A stretch of 64,000 nucleotides of DNA from Deltaproteobacteria bacterium (GTDB lineage: Bacteria; UBA10199; GCA-002796325; JACPFF01). The notes under the pieces are model-generated. The model did not search any database and was not told the origin of the DNA. It saw only the letters and a program-made list of their open reading frames with translations. Both the position numbers and the translations under genes were made by a program. The DNA lies in the NCBI GenBank assembly GCA_016210045.1, contig JACQUX010000024.1, positions 1 through 64,000 on the forward strand. Reading direction: 5' to 3'. Below, piece after piece: positions 43,535 to 52,540 of this stretch; the stretch's first letter is position 1; each line of letters begins with the position of its first letter.

Positions 43535-45808
43535 TCACTCCAACAGATTCGCGTGTTTTGCGAAGAGGGCGGGACGGGTGGTGCGGAGGCAGTCGAGCGC
43601 AAGGCGGGCGGCTTTTTGTTGCGTGGCAGCGGCCTCGAGCGGAGCGATGTGTTGGCGTCCGAAGAGGTGGGGCTGGCGGCGGGCCAGCGTTTCGAGCGCC
43701 ATTCCGGCACTGGCGGCGTGGGGGGCAACTGCGAGCAGCGCGGTCAGTTCGTTTTCGAAACTCATCATAATGCGATCTTTTGCGCGGCGATTCAGATGCC
43801 CCATGATGGCCCACCCGATCTTCGGGTACCGTGGTGCGAGCCGGATGAGATGCGGCATGATGTCGAGTGTGATCTTGAAGCCGGGGGTCCGCAACACGGT
43901 TTCCAACCGCTCGGCGGCCCACGGGAAATACGGGCTCGCTGCCACGAGCATCGCAAACGACGTCGGCATGGTCGGATCGCGTTCCCAGATTTGCGCCCCG
44001 ATGGGCGATTGCACAAACGCCGTAACATGCGGGATCGCGCGACTCTCCATAGGAAAGAGATCAGCGAGTAGCCGGATGGCGCCGAGACCGGCCCCCAGCG
44101 GATTCTCGGGTCGGAGGGCCGCAAGTACCGGCGCCAACAGCGCAGGCTCGCTGTGCACGACGGCGACAAGGTCAGGCATGTAGTCGGGTCTCTGCCCCAT
44201 TCCAGCGGCCAACAACGGCACCAGCGTCGGCCGCAGCTCCGGCCGCGACTGCCAACACGCGATGATCGCACGGCCGAGATTGCCGTTCGACGCAAAGACG
44301 TCGCGGACCAGTGCGAAATGTTCCGGTGTCGGCGTCCAAGACGTCCGCGTCAGCAACATCAGCAACAGTTCGGCAGTCCAATACTCATTCCTGCCCGCGC
44401 GCAACTGGAGGATCGCCGGGAGCTGCGCCTCGTTGAAGAAGGCCGGTTGTGTCGCCGCGAGTTGTTTAAGCGCCAGCGTGAGACTCGGCTTCGGAAATTC
44501 ACTCGCCGCACTCGCGGCCTGGATCAGCAGCGGGACATCCGTGGCCAGATACGGGGAGGGTTCGAGTTTCCACGTGCTCGTTAAAAGAAATGTTGCGGCC
44601 TTATCGTTATGGCGCGCCAACTCTAACAGCAGCGGAAGGAAGGCGCGAAAATGTTGCGGTTGCTCGGTCAGGACCCGCGTCAATATTTCCAAGAGCGGCG
44701 GATGCTTCGCTAACACTGCCGCCAGCGCCGCGTGGTGGGACGGTTGGAAGGCCGCCAAATGGGTCTGTAGCGCGTACGGCAACAACGGATCGGTCGGCGT
44801 CGCGACGGCGCGGTCCAAGATCCACGGGATATCGGTCGACACGATCGTCGGTGCGGCCAGCGCCGAGAGTTCGGCCAACGGGTGATCGATGTCGGTGACG
44901 CGATGAAAGTAGCCGTCGCCGTAGAGCATCACGGTCGGGTACTGCGTCACGCCATACGCCGCCATCCATGCCGCATCGGTCGACTCGACGCGGATAAAGA
45001 GTCTGCGGCCTCCGTCGGCTCGTGCGAGCGCGGCGAACGTCGGTTTATAATCCTGACACGGGTTACACCAGGTCGCGGAGAAGTCGACAACCGCCACTTC
45101 CCCCGGCCGCAGCCGCGCGAGGGCGCCCTTCAATCCCGCCTCATCCGACACGGCGATCACGGCACCATCGAATGCCGGCTGCGTGGCCTCCGCTTCCGCG
45201 ATCCCGTCATCGATGTAATGCAACCCGCCCACAAAGAAGCGCGGGACGGAACCAACCACCTTGCTCGCCGCATAGGCCAGCCGCTCCTGCCACGTCCGCA
45301 CCCCATCGGCATTCAGATCGGGGATCTCGGCGTCGGGCGCCCAGAGGAACGGCGCGAAGCGATCGCAGCATACGGTTTCGTTGAGCGATCCGGCCGAAGC
45401 GAACAACGTGCGCGGATCTCCCGCAAAGCGCGTCGCGAGATTGCCGCTGAAACACTGATCCATGATCACGGTCCGCTCGCGATATGCCAATCCCGAGACC
45501 AATCCCGCCAACCGCTCGCCGCTGACCGTCGCATCCGGCAACACCAGTCCGTTTTCTGTGCCATGCCCCGTTGTATAAAGGAGAACTGTATCGTCCGCCG
45601 AGACCGTAGCCACGAGCCGCGCCCGCACCGCGTCCAACGCGGCCTGATTCGGGGCCCAATAGTGATCACCATCGACCCCATCCGGCCGCTCCGGACTCAC
45701 TACAAGGACTTCGTATCCCCCATCCCGCAACCGCGCCGCCGCTCGCTCCACGTTCTCCACATGGCGCGGCTCCCGATCCCCATTAATAATCACCGCCACC
45801 CGACTCAT
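43535..45808 (-). CDS. Caspase-like/thioredoxin/helical-repeat fusion protein
   Basis: 757 residues in three parts. (1) Residues 1-205 have the caspase-like fold of C14/C13 peptidases: RVAVIINGDREPRH at strand 1, His82 in LLYTTGHGTENG and Cys119 in VIMDQCFSGN, the expected dyad. (2) Residues 215-315 are a thioredoxin domain: VAVVDFSATWCNPC (redox C248 and C251) and cis-Pro P291 in YGVTQYPTVMLYGDG. (3) Residues 325-757 are alpha-helical, HEAT/ARM-like repeats (AAVLAKHPPLLEILTRVL, ATFLLTSTW). No signal peptide or membrane helix, so it is probably cytoplasmic. It lies inside the mla operon in the same direction, flanked by inverted 147-bp elements. The function is unknown; peptidase activity and redox control are inferences. 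Confidence 0.75.
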   Translation of the reverse strand: MSRVAVIINGDREPRHVENVERAAARLRDGGYEVLVVSPERPDGVDGDHYWAPNQAALDAVRARLVATVSADDTVLLYTTGHGTENGLVLPDATVSGERLAGLVSGLAYRERTVIMDQCFSGNLATRFAGDPRTLFASAGSLNETVCCDRFAPFLWAPDAEIPDLNADGVRTWQERLAYAASKVVGSVPRFFVGGLHYIDDGIAEAEATQPAFDGAVIAVSDEAGLKGALARLRPGEVAVVDFSATWCNPCQDYKPTFAALARADGGRRLFIRVESTDAAWMAAYGVTQYPTVMLYGDGYFHRVTDIDHPLAELSALAAPTIVSTDIPWILDRAVATPTDPLLPYALQTHLAAFQPSHHAALAAVLAKHPPLLEILTRVLTEQPQHFRAFLPLLLELARHNDKAATFLLTSTWKLEPSPYLATDVPLLIQAASAASEFPKPSLTLALKQLAATQPAFFNEAQLPAILQLRAGRNEYWTAELLLMLLTRTSWTPTPEHFALVRDVFASNGNLGRAIIACWQSRPELRPTLVPLLAAGMGQRPDYMPDLVAVVHSEPALLAPVLAALRPENPLGAGLGAIRLLADLFPMESRAIPHVTAFVQSPIGAQIWERDPTMPTSFAMLVAASPYFPWAAERLETVLRTPGFKITLDIMPHLIRLAPRYPKIGWAIMGHLNRRAKDRIMMSFENELTALLAVAPHAASAGMALETLARRQPHLFGRQHIAPLEAAATQQKAARLALDCLRTTRPALFAKHANLLE

Positions 45809-45915
45809 GCGCTGCGTCCTCCGGTAATATTATCGGGTTTCAGCAGAAAATGTTGCGGAGGCCTAGCACCAATAGGGTGAGGCTCCGGTATCACCAGAGA
45901 CCGCGCAGTGCGTCA

Positions 45916-46062
45916 GCCGGGGAAGCGGTGGGGGGCGCACAGGGGCTCTCGGAGCCGTTTTCTCCATGCGTAATCTAATGACGAAAACGGCGAGGGCGAG
46001 CGCGCGGCGGCTCGATGCCGCCGCGATAGCGTACCCTGTGCGCCCCCCGCCGCGGCCCCGGC
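45916..46062 (-). repeat. 147-bp structured element, right copy (inverted)
   Basis: Inverted relative of 43330-43476 with the same length. Hairpin A is GCGGCGGC-TCGAT-GCCGCCGC (46004-46024); relative to the left copy the seventh base of one arm and its partner are both changed, keeping the pair. The nested GCCGTTTTC/GAAAACGGC stem is kept. The outer arms are different (GCCGGGG..GCGG.GGGGGGCGCACAGG with its near-complement) but pair with each other. Lies between the fusion gene and mlaF. Confidence 0.88.
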
Positions 46063-46083
46063 CCCCGGAACAAGCAACCACGC

Positions 46084-46845
46084 TCACATATCCATCGTCT
46101 CTTCAATCCCCGCCGGCCCGTTACTCCGCCCTTCAATGAAGCGCTGGACGACTTCGTTCGGCGAGGCGCGGAAGGCCGCCGGGGAACCGACTTCGATGAT
46201 CCGTCCGCCGCTTAACATCGCGATCTGGTCCGCAATGCGAAACGCGGACGCGATATCGTGGCTGATCACGACGGAGGTGACTTGCAGTCCGTGTTGCATC
46301 GCGAGGATCAGGCGATCGACTTGATCGGTCATCAGCGGATCGAGTCCAGTGGTCGGCTCGTCGTAGAGCAGGATCGCGGGCCGGAGCACGATCGCGCGCG
46401 CCAGCCCAACACGCTTACGCATCCCACCGGAGAGTTCAGCCGGCATTTTGGCGTCGACACCTTCTAATCCGACGGCAGCGAGCTGTTCGTGGACCCGTTG
46501 CGTAACCTCGTCCTCCGACAAGCCGCCCTGCTCCCGCAACGGAAACGCGATATTGTCGAAGACCGTCATCGAATCGAACAGCGCGGCGTTTTGGAACACC
46601 ATCCCGAAGCGACGGCGAAAGGCCGCAATTTCGACGCTGGAGAGCGTGCTCACGTCGGTGTCGTCGACCCGCACGGTGCCGCGATCCGGTTGCAACAGCC
46701 CGATGATATGCTTCAGCATCACCGACTTGCCCGTCCCGCTGGGGCCCAGGATCACCGTGACCTTGCCGGTCGGAATCGTCAGATGCACACCCCTCAACAC
46801 GTGCTGATGCCCAAACGACTTATGGAGATTGTGGAGTTCGATCAT
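46084..46845 (-). CDS. mlaF: MlaF-type ABC transporter ATP-binding protein
   Basis: 253 residues from the ATG at 46845. Walker A GPSGTGKS, Q-loop region FGMVFQNAALFDSMTVFDN, ABC signature LSGGMRKRVGLARAI, Walker B ILLYDEPTTGLDP and the H-loop VISHD are all present; the FDSMTVFDNIAFPLRE segment is typical of Mla/Mkl ATPases. It powers lipid transport by MlaE and the MCE protein. The start overlaps the mlaE stop by 4 bp. The longer frame to 47841 is out of the mlaE frame and not real. Confidence 0.93.
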   Translation of the reverse strand: MIELHNLHKSFGHQHVLRGVHLTIPTGKVTVILGPSGTGKSVMLKHIIGLLQPDRGTVRVDDTDVSTLSSVEIAAFRRRFGMVFQNAALFDSMTVFDNIAFPLREQGGLSEDEVTQRVHEQLAAVGLEGVDAKMPAELSGGMRKRVGLARAIVLRPAILLYDEPTTGLDPLMTDQVDRLILAMQHGLQVTSVVISHDIASAFRIADQIAMLSGGRIIEVGSPAAFRASPNEVVQRFIEGRSNGPAGIEETMDM

Positions 46846-47657
46846 AGCTGTGGCGGGGAAATGAATTCCAGAATCCATGATGTCAGAAAATAATCCATCA
46901 CCAGGATGGTGACGCACGACAACACCACGGCGCTGGTGGTGGCGCGCCCCACGCCCTCGGCGCCACCGCGGGTGTAGAAGCCGCGATGGCAGCTGATCAG
47001 CGTGATGGCGAAACCGAAAAAAGCGGCCTTGATCAATCCGCCGAAGACGTCGGAGGGATCGACGTAGTGATAGAGCCGGTGCAGAAACGGACCCGGCGCG
47101 ATATGCAACATCCCGACGGCCACGACGTAGCCGCCCATCACCCCGACGAAGTTGAACAACATCGTGAGCAGCGGAGCCATCAGAGTGGTCGCCACTAAAC
47201 GCGGCACTACGAGATAGTGGATCGGATTCACGCCCATCACTTCGAGGGCGTCGATCTGTTCGGTGACCCGCATGGTGCCAATCTCCGCGGCCATCGCGGA
47301 ACAGGCGCGCGCGACGACCATGATCGCGGTGAACACGGGCCCGATCTCGCGCGTCAGCGAGAGACCGATCGTCGCACCGACGAGATTTTCGGCGTTGAAC
47401 AACGCAAAGGCCTTGCCGGTTTGGAGCGCGAAGACCATGCCGACAAAGACGCCGGTTAGGACGATGATCGGCGTGGAACGCACGCCGACAAATTCCATTT
47501 GCTTCAGCACATTGACCATGCGCCACGGACGACGGCCCGACCATCGCACGGCCTCGGCCGCAAAGAGGCACCAATTGCCGAACGCGCGGGTCATGGTCAA
47601 GCTCGTGTAGCGGAGCGGCTCGAACAGCGGACGGAATATTTGCAGCACGCGTTCCAT
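46842..47657 (-). CDS. mlaE: MlaE-type ABC transporter permease
   Basis: 271 residues with an N-terminal amphipathic region, then about five membrane helices. The family patterns QMEFVGVRSTPIIVLTGVFVGMVFALQTG, GLSLTREIGPVFTAIMVVARACSAMAAEIGTMRVTEQIDALEVMGVNP and PRLVATTLMAPLLTML include the conserved E-(I/L)-G-x-M-x-V-x-E-Q loop. It works as a dimer with MlaF for retrograde or anterograde phospholipid transport. First gene of the mlaE-mlaF-(cassette)-mlaD-purH run. Confidence 0.93.
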   Translation of the reverse strand: MERVLQIFRPLFEPLRYTSLTMTRAFGNWCLFAAEAVRWSGRRPWRMVNVLKQMEFVGVRSTPIIVLTGVFVGMVFALQTGKAFALFNAENLVGATIGLSLTREIGPVFTAIMVVARACSAMAAEIGTMRVTEQIDALEVMGVNPIHYLVVPRLVATTLMAPLLTMLFNFVGVMGGYVVAVGMLHIAPGPFLHRLYHYVDPSDVFGGLIKAAFFGFAITLISCHRGFYTRGGAEGVGRATTSAVVLSCVTILVMDYFLTSWILEFISPPQL

Positions 47658-47678
47658 ATGTTTCGTCGTGCGAAGGTA

Positions 47679-48848
47679 TTACGGACGCCCGTGATAAATC
47701 CGCGGCACCCGTTTCGAGACGCGGCAGACGATCTCGTACGGAATCGTCCCGCACCACCGCGCAATCTCTTCGGCGCGCAACGTGGCCGAACCTTGTTGAC
47801 CGAGAAAGACGACTTCGTCCCCCACTTGACTCTCGGGGCAATCAGTCAAGTCGCAGATCACCATATCCATCGTGATCCGGCCGACGATCGGCACGGCAAC
47901 GCCACGCACTAACACCCGCGCCTGGCCCACGGCACCCCACGGATAGCCATCGGCGTATCCGACGGGAATCGTGCCGAGTCGACTGGGACGCGGCGCGGTC
48001 CACATCCCGCCATAACTCACCTTCGTTCCTGTCGGCACCGATTTAGCGAGAATGATCCGACTGTGCAGGCTCATCACCGGTCGGAGCGGGAGTCGGCCTT
48101 CGTCTTCCGGAAACGGCGCGATGCCGTACAGCATGATCCCGGGACGCACCCAAAACTGATCCCCTGACTGCAACGCAAACGGCGTACACGCTGACGGCAC
48201 GGAGTCCCCGTGGTGGATCACCGCGGCGCTATTGCCGAGGTGCCAGACCAACGGACCCGCGACGCGCGCGCGGATGGTCGCGGCCGCGGCGGCAAAGCAT
48301 TCGCACTGCGCGTGGCGTTCCGCCGCGTGATTGGCCTCCGCAAAATGGGTCATTACGCCGGCCAGCCGCAACTGCGGATAGTCGGCGAGTTGCGTCAACA
48401 GTGCCGGCACCTGTTCCGGACGCACGCCTAAGCGGGTCATCCCGGTGTCGATCTTCAAGTGAAAATCGATGGGGCCGCCGGCAGCAGCCGCGGCTTCCGC
48501 GACGGCCCGCAGTCCGTCGGCCGCGTGCAAGACCGGCGTGAGTCGCTGCGCCAGCATCGCGCGCGCGGCCGCAACGCCACCGCCCATCAGACCGCCCATC
48601 ACTAAGATCGGCGATTGCACACCGGCAGCGCGCAACTCAATCCCTTCCTCAATCGTCGCGACGCCCATCGCGGCCACTCCGGCACTCTCCAACCACAAGC
48701 CGACCTGTGTCGCGCCATGGCCGTACGCATCCGCCTTGATCATTGCCACAACGCCGACGTCCGCCGGCAACTGCGCGCGCACCAGACCAACGTTGTGTAA
48801 CAACGCGTCGCGAGAGATTTCAGCCCACGTGGGACGAAGTTGATTCAT
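47679..48848 (-). CDS. alr: Alanine racemase
   Basis: 389 residues from the ATG at 48848. PLP-binding K38 in VAMIKADAYGHGA, SYGGMWTAPRPSRLGTIPVGYADGYPWG with the catalytic Tyr region, and MDMVICDLT near the end. It supplies D-alanine for peptidoglycan. It is 21 bp upstream of mlaE on the same strand. The repeat at 48858 lies immediately before its start codon, and the frame beyond the ATG is translated repeat. Confidence 0.95.
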   Translation of the reverse strand: MNQLRPTWAEISRDALLHNVGLVRAQLPADVGVVAMIKADAYGHGATQVGLWLESAGVAAMGVATIEEGIELRAAGVQSPILVMGGLMGGGVAAARAMLAQRLTPVLHAADGLRAVAEAAAAAGGPIDFHLKIDTGMTRLGVRPEQVPALLTQLADYPQLRLAGVMTHFAEANHAAERHAQCECFAAAAATIRARVAGPLVWHLGNSAAVIHHGDSVPSACTPFALQSGDQFWVRPGIMLYGIAPFPEDEGRLPLRPVMSLHSRIILAKSVPTGTKVSYGGMWTAPRPSRLGTIPVGYADGYPWGAVGQARVLVRGVAVPIVGRITMDMVICDLTDCPESQVGDEVVFLGQQGSATLRAEEIARWCGTIPYEIVCRVSKRVPRIYHGRP

Positions 48849-48857
48849 ATGAAAAGC

Positions 48858-48890
48858 GGTGACTGGTGACTCGTGGCTGGTGGCTGGGGA
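48858..48890 (+). repeat. GGTGACTGG-type repeat, copy 2
   Basis: Matches 9812-9844 with one mismatch in 33 bases. It stands between the divergent alr and metallo-hydrolase genes, so it falls in or beside their promoters. A partial inverted copy (ACAGCCACCAGTCACCGC) is at 10429-10450 beside miaB. Confidence 0.65.
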
Positions 48891-48980
48891 TCGGACCAAG
48901 TGAGATCATTTGCCCAGCCACCCACATCCCCTTTCCCCTTGACCCCGCACGCCCGCCCCTCTAAAGCCTCCGCCAGCAAT

Positions 48981-49754
48981 ATGCAAGCCCCACTCCTCGC
49001 CACCTATCTCGGCCACGCCACTGTGTTGCTGCAATGTGGTGAACTCGCCGTATTGACCGATCCGCATTTGGGGCAACGCCTCTACGGGATGCCACGCCGC
49101 GGCCGTCCGCTCGACGCCGGCACGCTGCCGCCGCTCAGCGCGATCGTCGTCAGTCACACGCATCTCGATCACCTCGATATCCCGAGCTTCAAATTCATCC
49201 CCAGCACCGTGCCGGTGATCGTCCCCCCAAAGGCCGGGCCCGTGTTGTATCGCTTCATTAACAACCCGATCGTCGAACTCGCCCATTGGGTCCCGCACAT
49301 GCCAACTGCGGACGTCACGATCACGCCGGTCCCAGTCCGCCACTACGGCGGGCGCTACGTGCCGGGCCTCCGTTTTCGCCAAGTGAGCGGCTATGTCATC
49401 CAGTTAGGTTCGCACACCATTTATTTCGCCGGCGACTCCAGTTACGGCACCCACTTCCGCGAGGTCGGCAACGTCTATCCGATCGACTTGGCGTTGCTGC
49501 CGGTCGGCAGCTTCGTCCCGCACTGGCTGGCACCGTCCAAGCCGATGAATGCGATGGAATGCGTCCAAGCCGCGATCGACCTGAAGGCCAAGCACACGTT
49601 GCCGATTCATTGGGGGAGCTTCGGTCTATCGCGCTGGGGAGATGCCCAAGTCACGCGACTCCAATCCCTGGCGGCATCCCGCGGCATCGGCGAAACCGTC
49701 CACGTCTTGGAACCCGGCGGCGGGCGTTGGAGTTGGAGTGGTCATTCCGCGTAA
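48981..49754 (+). CDS. UlaG/NAPE-PLD-like metallo-beta-lactamase-fold hydrolase
   Basis: 257 residues from the ATG at 48981. It begins with the family's YLGHATVLLQ (the strand with the conserved Gly-His), then VLTDPHLGQRLYG, the zinc motif VVSHTHLDHLD, YFAGDSSYGTHF and LPIHWGSFGLSRW, the last being diagnostic of the NAPE-PLD/UlaG-like branch. Such enzymes hydrolyse phosphodiesters or lactones; the natural substrate is unknown. It is divergent from alr and upstream of mutS on the same strand. Confidence 0.85.
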   Translation: MQAPLLATYLGHATVLLQCGELAVLTDPHLGQRLYGMPRRGRPLDAGTLPPLSAIVVSHTHLDHLDIPSFKFIPSTVPVIVPPKAGPVLYRFINNPIVELAHWVPHMPTADVTITPVPVRHYGGRYVPGLRFRQVSGYVIQLGSHTIYFAGDSSYGTHFREVGNVYPIDLALLPVGSFVPHWLAPSKPMNAMECVQAAIDLKAKHTLPIHWGSFGLSRWGDAQVTRLQSLAASRGIGETVHVLEPGGGRWSWSGHSA

Positions 49755-49859
49755 CGCGTCTGCTTCCGCTGTAGACGGATGAAGCATGCAGTAGCACTGT
49801 GCCGCGACAAACGCGCCACAGAGTAGACACCCCCCCACGGATTTGTTAGCCACGCTGGC

Positions 49860-52520
49860 ATGACGACATCGGCGGCGCAGCGTAGCGTGGAGATGGGCAC
49901 GCCGATGTTTCGGCAGTATTGGCAGATCAAGGCGCAATATCCCGATCCGGACACCATCCTGTTTTTCCACGTCGGTGATTTTTACGAGATGTTCTTCGAC
50001 GACGCGAAGACCGCTGCGCCGCTGCTCGAAATCACACTCACCACGCGCAATCCGAACGACGCCTCCCCCATTCCGCTCTGCGGCATTCCGATCCACGCCG
50101 CGGACGGCTATGTGGCGAAGTTGTTGGCCGCCGGAAAAAAAGTGGCGCTCTGCGAACAAGTGGAGGACCCGAAACAGGCCAAGGGCGTGGTCCGCCGCGA
50201 CGTGGTGCGCGTCATCACGCCCGGCGCCGTGCTGGACGCCGAAGGGTTGAACGCCCGCGAACACAATTATCTCGCGGCGCTGGTAGTGGACCATGCGCGC
50301 TACGGCTTGGCGGTGATCGACATCTCCACCGGCGAATTCCGCGCGACGGAATTCGGGAGCTTGGCGGCGGCACGCGAAGAGATCGATCGGATCGGCCCCC
50401 GGGAATTGCTGGTGCCGTCGGAACTGCCGTGGTCACCAACCACGCGCGCAATGACCTGTACGCCGCTGGAGGCGGCCGCGTTCGACCGCACCACACTGCC
50501 GTTGCTCGCGGGGTGCGACGCCGTCGGCGCGTTGGGTCAAAGCGCAGCGGCCGCCATCTGGCACTATCTCCACTACACGAAAGTGGCCGGCGCGAAGCCG
50601 ATCACACATATCACGACGCTCCAGCCATATCAGGCCCACGACTATCTAGTGCTCGACGAGACCACGCGCCGCAATTTGGAGCTGCTGCAGACGCTGCACG
50701 ACGGCCAGCGCGCAGGCTCGTTGCTCTGGCTGCTCGACCGCACCAGCACCGCGATGGGCGCGCGGCGACTCCGCCATTGGTTGCTCTATCCGCTGCGCAG
50801 CGTGACCGCGATCGACGCGCGACTCGACGCCGTGCAACAGTTAATGGCCGACGTGACACGCCAAGAAATTTTGCTCGCCACGCTCGCCGGCGTGGCCGAT
50901 CTGGAGCGGATTGCCGGACGGATCGCGACCGGCCATGCCAGTCCGCGCGACATCATCGCGTTGCGCGATTCGCTGCGCCATTTGCCGACGATCATACGCA
51001 CGCTCCCGGAATCGCCTCCGCTGTTGGCATCGTTCAGCCACGCTATCGATCCGTGCGCCGATGCCGCCGACCGCATCGCCGCGACCCTCGTCGATCAGCC
51101 GCCACTCAGCGCCGGCGACGGCGGCGTGATCCGCGACGGCGTCGACGCGGAACTCGATCGCTTGCGCGCGTTGCAGTACGAAGGGAAGGGCTTCATCGCC
51201 CGCTTGGAAGCTTCGGAGCGCGCGCGGACCGGCATCGGTTCGCTGAAAGTGCGTTTCAATCGCGTGTTCGGATATTACCTCGAGATTACCCATACGCATC
51301 GTGACCGCGTACCGGCCGATTATATCCGCAAACAGACGCTCACCAACGCCGAGCGGTACATCACGCCGGCATTGAAAGAATATGAAGAACAAGTCGTAAC
51401 CGCGGAGGCGCGCAGCCACGCGCTGGAATATGAGCACTTCACGCGGTTACGCGAAGAGTTGGCGCACGCGCTGCCGCGCATCCAACAGAGCGCGCGGCAA
51501 GTGGCCGACCTCGACGCGTTGTTGGCATTGGCGCGGGTGGCGCAAGAAGGCGACTACTGCCGCCCGACGTTGGTCGAGGCCCCAATGATCGCCATCGAGG
51601 CGGGCCGCCATCCCGTGGTCGAACGGATGCTACGCGACGAGCGCTTTGTCCCCAACGATTGCTGCGTCGGGATGAGTGCGCCCCAAGGCGAGCCGCGGGG
51701 CATCCACCCCCCTCTCCCTTTGGGGAGAGGGATGGGTGAGGGGGAGACCTCGCCCAACACACCGCTGCTGATCATCACCGGCCCAAACATGGCGGGCAAA
51801 TCGACCATCATGCGCCAAGTCGGGTTGATCACGCTGTTGGCACATCTGGGCAGCTTCGTCCCGGCGAAGCGCGCCGTGATCGGCCTCACCGACCGGATCT
51901 TCACCCGCGTCGGCGCCAGCGACAACGTGGCACGCGGCCAATCCACGTTCATGGTCGAAATGGCCGAGGCCGCGACGATCCTGCGCGAGGCCACGGCACA
52001 CAGCCTGATCCTGATCGACGAGCTCGGCCGCGGAACGTCCACCTACGACGGCATTTCCATCGCGTGGGCGGTGGCGGAATATCTCCACGACCACGTCCAC
52101 GCGCGCACGCTATTCGCCACGCACTATCACGAACTGGCGCGGCTCGCCGACACCAAACCCGGCGTCGCGAATTTCACGATGGCCGTCAAGGAATGGAACG
52201 ATCGGATTATTTTTTTGCGCACCCTGGTCCCCGGCGCCGCGGACCGGAGCTACGGTATTGAAGTCGCGCGCTTGGCCGGACTGCCACCATCCGTCACGAC
52301 CCGCGCACGCGAATTGTTAGCGGAACTCGAACAAGACCCCTGGCGCACCGCGTCCGCCCCGCCGGCCGCGCAACTCGGCCTCTTCCCGTCGCCAGACCCA
52401 CGCCACGAAGCCGTCTGCGAGCGCCTCCGCATCCTCGACCCCCAGACGCTGACGCCACTCGCCGCGCTGACACTGCTGGCGGAATTAGTGGAACAAGTGC
52501 GAGACACGACTGCGATCTAA
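49860..52520 (+). CDS. mutS: DNA mismatch repair protein MutS
   Basis: 886 residues. Mismatch-binding domain with QYWQIKAQYPDPDTILFFHVGDFYEMFFDDA (Phe and Glu that contact the mismatch), connector and lever domains, clamp, and the ATPase with Walker A GPNMAGKST (641-649), ILIDELGRGTSTYDG (Walker B) and FATHYHELARL. Residues 607-629 are an inserted palindromic element (APQGEPRG then IHPPLPLGRGMGEGE), which sits 12 residues before the Walker A motif in a loop. MutS finds mismatches and recruits MutL; no mutL is present here. Confidence 0.96.
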   Translation: MTTSAAQRSVEMGTPMFRQYWQIKAQYPDPDTILFFHVGDFYEMFFDDAKTAAPLLEITLTTRNPNDASPIPLCGIPIHAADGYVAKLLAAGKKVALCEQVEDPKQAKGVVRRDVVRVITPGAVLDAEGLNAREHNYLAALVVDHARYGLAVIDISTGEFRATEFGSLAAAREEIDRIGPRELLVPSELPWSPTTRAMTCTPLEAAAFDRTTLPLLAGCDAVGALGQSAAAAIWHYLHYTKVAGAKPITHITTLQPYQAHDYLVLDETTRRNLELLQTLHDGQRAGSLLWLLDRTSTAMGARRLRHWLLYPLRSVTAIDARLDAVQQLMADVTRQEILLATLAGVADLERIAGRIATGHASPRDIIALRDSLRHLPTIIRTLPESPPLLASFSHAIDPCADAADRIAATLVDQPPLSAGDGGVIRDGVDAELDRLRALQYEGKGFIARLEASERARTGIGSLKVRFNRVFGYYLEITHTHRDRVPADYIRKQTLTNAERYITPALKEYEEQVVTAEARSHALEYEHFTRLREELAHALPRIQQSARQVADLDALLALARVAQEGDYCRPTLVEAPMIAIEAGRHPVVERMLRDERFVPNDCCVGMSAPQGEPRGIHPPLPLGRGMGEGETSPNTPLLIITGPNMAGKSTIMRQVGLITLLAHLGSFVPAKRAVIGLTDRIFTRVGASDNVARGQSTFMVEMAEAATILREATAHSLILIDELGRGTSTYDGISIAWAVAEYLHDHVHARTLFATHYHELARLADTKPGVANFTMAVKEWNDRIIFLRTLVPGAADRSYGIEVARLAGLPPSVTTRARELLAELEQDPWRTASAPPAAQLGLFPSPDPRHEAVCERLRILDPQTLTPLAALTLLAELVEQVRDTTAI
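51678..51746 (+). repeat. In-frame palindromic element inside mutS
   Basis: 69 bp, the hairpin core CCCTCTCCC-TTT-GGGGAGAGGG followed by GGGTGAGGGGGAG. It matches the comEC copy at 59 of 69 bases, with no indels and the same reading frame, and resembles the intergenic copies at 7003-7113 and 14241-14290. The encoded peptide is not part of MutS in other bacteria as far as I know. Confidence 0.88.
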
Positions 52521-52540
52521 GCAGGCAAAGATTGTGACGA

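Noticed and set aside
43330-46062. Conventional insertion sequence
   Set aside because: No transposase is encoded between the inverted elements, and no target-site duplication was seen next to them.
46084-47841. 585-residue ORF covering mlaF and mlaE
   Set aside because: The upstream part runs out of frame with mlaE. The real mlaF begins at 46845, with a 4-bp overlap of mlaE.
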